From contig CAMLKX010000046.1 of assembly GCA_946480515.1 (NCBI GenBank), positions 1-10,592 on the forward strand: 10,592 bases of DNA, written 5' to 3'. Below, piece after piece: positions 7,569-10,592 of the stretch. The DNA comes from an uncultured Sphingomonadaceae bacterium. GTDB lineage: Bacteria; Pseudomonadota; Alphaproteobacteria; Sphingomonadales; Sphingomonadaceae. A program made the translations under genes and the position numbers. The notes below the pieces were generated by a model. The model worked only from the letters and a program-made list of their open reading frames with translations. It searched no databases and was not told the DNA's origin. The stretch's first letter is position 1. Each line of letters starts with the position of its first letter.

Positions 7569-7727
7569 TTGCGCTAGGCTTCCTGTGGAACAGTAGGAGA
7601 ACCGAAATTTTCGTTGTCAGTTCCGGGTCTTACGGTATGTTAAGAAGATTCCGTGCTGACGCGATGAAGTCGCATGTCTCTCGGCTGGCTGCTCGACGGC
7701 TGCTGGCGACCCGGCTAACGCTTGCGC
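7569..7727. promoter_or_regulatory. Divergent intergenic region between the glycosyltransferase operon and alr
   Basis: These 159 bases separate two genes read away from each other, so they should hold both promoters. The left half is noticeably more AT-rich than the flanking coding DNA and includes the dyad CGAAA-T-TTTCG (7603-7613). AGGAAG for the glycosyltransferase lies at 7579-7584 on the minus strand. A minus-strand CTGACA (around 7615-7620) could serve as -35 for the glycosyltransferase operon, but no good -10 follows it. The plus-strand promoter candidate is listed separately. Confidence 0.5.
7614..7641 (+). promoter_or_regulatory. Candidate sigma-70-type promoter for alr
   Basis: TTGTCA at 7614-7619 (five of six to the -35 consensus) and TATGTT at 7636-7641 (four of six to the -10 consensus) are 16 bp apart. 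Transcription would begin near 7648, leaving a leader of about 80 nt before the alr ATG. Confidence 0.35.
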
Positions 7728-8744
7728 ATGATTCACCAGCCGCTCCGTCTTACGATTGATCGCAATGCGCTCGCTTCAAACTGGCGCTGGCTCGCGAACC
7801 AGGCGGGGGTACGAACGGGCGCTGCGGTCAAGGCGGATGGTTATGGCACCGGCGGCGAGGCTGCGGTGGAGACGCTGGCAGCGGCGGGATGCCGCGATTT
7901 CTTCGTTTCGACCTGGTGGGAAGCCGAGCAGCTTGGACCGCTGCCGGACTCGCTGTCGCTCGCAGTGCTTCACGGCTTGGGCCCTGACGATCCGGTCGGT
8001 TCAGCGCGGCCGGTCCTCAACTCCGTCGAGCAGGTAGCACGCTGGAAAGAGCGCGGGGCTGGCCGCACGTGCGATGTGATGATCGACACGGGCATGAACC
8101 GCCTGGGGTTGAGGCCGGACGACGTCGACTGCCTTGCCGGGATGGAAATCGACACGCTGCACAGCCACTTGGCGTGCGCGGACGCAGATCATAACCTCAA
8201 TGGCCGCCAGTTGCAGCGGTTTCGAGAAGTTCGGGAGACGGTGCCGGCTCGACATTACAGCCTAGCGAACAGCGCGGGCATCTGCCTGGGGCGGGACTAT
8301 AGCTTCGATCTCGTCCGACCTGGGCTCGCGCTCTACGGCGGCATTCCCCGGGCTGAGGCGCGCGACCATATCCGCCAGGTCGCCCATCTCGAGGCGCAAG
8401 TGGTCCAGCGCCGGACGATCCGGGCGGGAGAAAGCTGCGGCTATGGCGCGAGCTTCGTCGCCGATCAGGACGTCGAAGCTGCGATCATCAATATCGGCTA
8501 CGCGGACGGCTATTGGGTCGGCTTCTCGCGCAAGGGCGGCGGTTCCAAGGGAGAAGCGCGCCTCCCCCTGCTCGGGCGGGTATCGATGGACCTGATTGCC
8601 CTGGACTGCACTGGAACTGGCGTGAAGGAAGGCGACTGGATCGCGATCGACTTCGCGCTCGAAGAGGCGTCGCAACTCTCCGGCATGTCGCAGTATGAAT
8701 TGCTTACAGGGCTGGGATCGCGGTTTGAGCGGCGCTGGATTTAG
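7728..8744 (+). CDS. alr: Alanine racemase
   Basis: A PLP enzyme that interconverts L- and D-alanine, providing D-alanine for peptidoglycan in the cytoplasm. The 338 residues hold the PLP lysine in GAAVKADGYG (K35), MIDTGMNRLGL (118-128), HSHLACAD (146-153), the phosphate-contacting NSAGICLG with VRPGLALYGG (196-205), the catalytic tyrosine in ESCGYGASF (Y239), GRVSMDLI (283-290) and the C-terminal YELLTGLGSRFERRW. It is slightly shorter than the usual 355-380 residues, but both catalytic bases, K35 and Y239, are present. The ATG at 7728 is preferred over a TTG two codons upstream (7722); no clear ribosome binding site precedes either. It is the only plus-strand gene here, divergent from the glycosyltransferase operon, and its last 41 bp overlap the end of nth on the other strand. 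Confidence 0.95.
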   Translation: MIHQPLRLTIDRNALASNWRWLANQAGVRTGAAVKADGYGTGGEAAVETLAAAGCRDFFVSTWWEAEQLGPLPDSLSLAVLHGLGPDDPVGSARPVLNSVEQVARWKERGAGRTCDVMIDTGMNRLGLRPDDVDCLAGMEIDTLHSHLACADADHNLNGRQLQRFREVRETVPARHYSLANSAGICLGRDYSFDLVRPGLALYGGIPRAEARDHIRQVAHLEAQVVQRRTIRAGESCGYGASFVADQDVEAAIINIGYADGYWVGFSRKGGGSKGEARLPLLGRVSMDLIALDCTGTGVKEGDWIAIDFALEEASQLSGMSQYELLTGLGSRFERRWI

Positions 8745-9378
8745 GCGCAGGCGTTTTCGGCTTGTAGGCGCACAGGTCAATGACCGGGCAGCGCCAGCAC
8801 TCCGGCTTGCGTGCCTTGCAGATGTAGCGGCCGTGCAGGATCAGCCAGTGATGGGCGCCGCGCCGGAAAGGCTGCGGCGTCACCCGATCCAGCCTTTGCT
8901 CCACCACTAGCGGAGTCTTGCCCGGCGCTAGCCCGGTTCGGTTGCACACCCGAAAAATGTGCGTGTCGACGGCGAACGTCTCCTCATCGAATGCCGTGTT
9001 CAGGACGACGTTGGCAGTCTTTCTCCCTACGCCTGGAAGCTGCTCGAGCGCCTCGCGAGTGCGCGGGACTTCGCCTCCATGTTCCGCCAGCAGCCGCTCG
9101 GACAGGGCGATGACATTCTTCGCCTTGGTGTTGAACAGGCCGATCGTCTTGATCGCATCCTTCACGCCCGCTTCGCCGAGTTCAACCATCTGCACGGGCG
9201 ACTGAACTTTGGCGAACAGCGGCCTGGTTGCCTTGTTGACGCCAGCATCGGTAGCCTGAGCCGACAGCACGACTGCCACCAGCAAGGTGTAGGGGTTCAC
9301 ATACTCGAGTTCCGTCTGCGGATCCGGATTGGCCTCCGCGAGCCGACGGTAGAATTCGAAAACCTTGGCTTTGTTCAC
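8704..9378 (-). CDS. nth: Endonuclease III, DNA glycosylase/AP lyase
   Basis: The enzyme removes oxidised pyrimidines and nicks the abasic site in base excision repair. The 224 residues closely follow E. coli Nth, down to residue numbering. The DNA-contacting LSAQATD is at 38-44 and the helix-hairpin-helix LPGVGRKTANVV at 114-125, with catalytic K120. Catalytic D138 is in VDTHIFRV. The 4Fe-4S cysteines are C187-x6-C194-x2-C197-x5-C203. A Lys/Pro/Ala-rich tail follows. The start is GTG, which overlaps the dapB stop as GTGA (9375-9378), so the two genes should be translationally coupled. The 3' end runs 41 bp into the end of alr on the opposite strand, leaving no room for a separate terminator between them. 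Confidence 0.97.
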   Translation of the reverse strand: MNKAKVFEFYRRLAEANPDPQTELEYVNPYTLLVAVVLSAQATDAGVNKATRPLFAKVQSPVQMVELGEAGVKDAIKTIGLFNTKAKNVIALSERLLAEHGGEVPRTREALEQLPGVGRKTANVVLNTAFDEETFAVDTHIFRVCNRTGLAPGKTPLVVEQRLDRVTPQPFRRGAHHWLILHGRYICKARKPECWRCPVIDLCAYKPKTPAPKSSAAQTAIPAL

Positions 9379-10091
9379 GCAGCGGCGATCACGTCGCGCA
9401 TGCTGTAGAGCCCAGGCGGCTTGCCGCGGAGAAAACGCGCTGCGGCCAACGCCCCGCGGGCAAAGATCAGTCGGTTCTCGGCCCGGTGGGACAAGATCAG
9501 TCGCTCTTCGGGCCCGGCGAATACGACATCATGGTCGCCAGCAACCGTCCCCCCGCGCAGTGACGCGAAGCCGATCGCGCCAGATGACCGGTTGAGGCCG
9601 GTGCCGTCTCGGCCACGGTCGCTGTTCGACGCCAGCGGGATGCGCCGTCCCCGGGCTGCAGCTTCGCCGAGGGCAAGGGCCGTGCCCGACGGAGCATCCG
9701 CCTTGAGCTTGTGGTGCATTTCCAGCACTTCAATATCCCATTCCGGTCCGAGTGCCTTGGCGGCCTGTTCGACCAGTTCGACCAGCAAGGTCACACCGAG
9801 CGATGTATTCGCGGCGCGCAGAACCGCCAGCTCCCGTGACGCTTCCTTGATCCACTCGCCCGCCGCCTTGTCCAGGCCGGTGGTGCCGATCAGGATCGGA
9901 GTCGATCGCGTGCGGGCATGAGCGAGGCTCGCGGGCAGGGCGGCTGGCGCCGAAAAGTCGATCAGCACCTCGCCATTGTCTTGATCAACGACAAATCCTC
10001 CGTCGGCCTCCGCCGCAGCCGCGATTGCCTGGCCCATCCGGCCTTCGGGCGCGAACAGCGTTACGCGGATCGGTGGATCATCAGTAGGCAT
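9375..10091 (-). CDS. dapB: 4-hydroxy-tetrahydrodipicolinate reductase
   Basis: Catalyses the NAD(P)H-dependent reduction step of the diaminopimelate/lysine pathway. Numbering from the ATG at 10091 (238 residues), the N-terminal GRMG is at 17-20, IDFSAP at 44-49, IGTTGL at 68-73, the hallmark EMHHKLKADAPSGTA at 124-138 (catalytic His126-His127 region and Lys130) and RGGTVAGDH at 179-187. It is shorter than the E. coli enzyme (273 aa), mainly because the segment between GRMG and IDFSAP is compressed, as is common in sphingomonads. The usual first glycine of GxxGRMG is Ala here (APEGRMG). An in-frame ATG at 10103 exists, but GAGG ends 6 nt before the 10091 ATG, which favours the shorter form. 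It follows the DUF72 gene by about 50 nt and overlaps nth by four bases. Confidence 0.95.
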   Translation of the reverse strand: MPTDDPPIRVTLFAPEGRMGQAIAAAAEADGGFVVDQDNGEVLIDFSAPAALPASLAHARTRSTPILIGTTGLDKAAGEWIKEASRELAVLRAANTSLGVTLLVELVEQAAKALGPEWDIEVLEMHHKLKADAPSGTALALGEAAARGRRIPLASNSDRGRDGTGLNRSSGAIGFASLRGGTVAGDHDVVFAGPEERLILSHRAENRLIFARGALAAARFLRGKPPGLYSMRDVIAAA

Positions 10092-10143
10092 GCGGTGCCT
10101 CATGGCCTAGCGTCTCGCCCGGCGCAACCGATCCGGACTGCGC

Positions 10144-10592
10144 TTAGGGCTTCAGGCGTTCTGCCAATGCCACGGCGGCAGCGGGCGCTCGAACCTTCGC
10201 GCCATTGATCATAAACAGATAGCAGTCACGTCCGTCCTGCGACCATTCGCGTGCCTGGGTGGCGAACGCATCCAGCGCCGCATCATCATAACCGCTCGAA
10301 ACGTCTTCGTTCATCCGCTGCAGACGGGCATAGGTGAAGCTTGCGGTCTGCACGTCGATGCAGGGGATTTCATCATCGTCGCTGAACACGATCGCGATGT
10401 TCCTGGCCCGGCACAGGTCGAAGAAGGCGTCATCGCGGAAGCTATCATGACGCGGCTCGATCGCATGGTGCAGCGGAACGCCATCCTGCTGCTCGGGGAG
10501 GAGATCGACAAAGCGAGCGATATCGTCTCGGTCGAACCGCCGCCGCGCGGCGAGCATCCTGAACGCGGTCTCCGCGGCCCCGGTGCGCAGCA
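10144..10592 (-). CDS. DUF72 (YecE-like) family protein, C-terminal part (cut by window edge)
   Basis: The minus-strand frame ending in TAA at 10144-10146 is open to the window edge, so the ATG at 10557 is internal and the gene is a fragment of about 149 codons. Visible features fit the C-terminal half of a DUF72 TIM-barrel protein: RFD...FVDLLP, LHHAIEPRHDSF, IAIVFSDDDEIPCIDV, the FTYARLQ strand and the tail DCYLFMINGAKVRAPAAAVALAERLKP. DUF72 proteins have no established reaction. The gene lies upstream of dapB on the same strand with a 40-52-nt gap, so the two may be co-transcribed. The stretch just before RRRFD (read as ETAFRMLA) departs from the LGxxLWxL-like pattern I expect there. Confidence 0.85.
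   Translation of the reverse strand, partial: LRTGAAETAFRMLAARRRFDRDDIARFVDLLPEQQDGVPLHHAIEPRHDSFRDDAFFDLCRARNIAIVFSDDDEIPCIDVQTASFTYARLQRMNEDVSSGYDDAALDAFATQAREWSQDGRDCYLFMINGAKVRAPAAAVALAERLKP

Noticed and set aside
7587..7624. GGAAC...GTTCC inverted repeat around the CGAAA/TTTCG dyad
   Set aside because: The two dyads do not share a centre and the arms are only five bases each, which is within chance expectation.
7664..7759. 31-codon plus-strand frame starting MKSHVSRLAARR and overlapping the start of alr
   Set aside because: No ribosome binding site and no recognisable features, and it reads into alr in another frame. A leader peptide cannot be excluded but is unsupported.
10144..10557. 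DUF72 gene as a complete 137-residue protein starting at 10557
   Set aside because: The frame continues without a stop to the window edge, the family is about twice as long, and the conserved N-terminal half is absent, so it is a truncated view of a longer gene.

Overview
The window looks like chromosomal DNA from a high-GC alphaproteobacterium, most likely a sphingomonad (Sphingomonadales). This is inferred from gene content and protein style: a TonB-dependent receptor with an Ala/Pro/Gln-rich linker before an EIVVTATRR box, a short dapB ending in a GTGA overlap with nth, and the wording of the alr and DUF72 proteins. No rRNA or tRNA is present to confirm the taxon.

Layout. (1) Positions 1-557, minus: N-terminal third or less of a TonB-dependent receptor, cut by the window edge. 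(2) Positions 558-720: a gap with an imperfect palindrome, a -10-like hexamer and a strong ribosome binding site for the receptor. (3) Positions 721-7568, minus: a tight four-gene run read from 7568 down to 721. It holds a GT-B glycosyltransferase, UDP-galactopyranose mutase (glf, ATGA overlap), a GH1-like/RmlD-like fusion protein (5-nt gap) and a fused FO synthase (CofG-CofH, fbiC type; about 25-30-nt gap). (4) Positions 7569-7727: the divergent promoter region, fairly AT-rich on its left side. (5) Positions 7728-8744, plus: alanine racemase, the only plus-strand gene. (6) Positions 8704-10592, minus: a DUF72 gene (cut by the edge), dapB and nth, with dapB and nth overlapping by four bases. 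nth and alr overlap tail to tail by 41 bp.

How the genes may work together. glf makes UDP-galactofuranose. The adjacent glycosyltransferase and the glycosidase-like/sugar-nucleotide-reductase-like fusion suggest a small pathway for a galactofuranose-containing or similarly modified surface glycan. The unexpected element is the FO synthase at the end of this run: it makes the deazaflavin chromophore FO, the precursor of F420 and an antenna pigment of some photolyases. No other F420 gene (cofC, cofD, cofE) and no photolyase is in the window. The right-hand block is housekeeping: lysine/diaminopimelate synthesis (dapB), D-alanine supply (alr) and base excision repair (nth).

The least explained parts are the co-location of FO synthase with sugar genes, the GH1-RmlD fusion, and the palindrome in front of the receptor gene. 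I saw no CRISPR array, insertion sequence, tRNA or rRNA.
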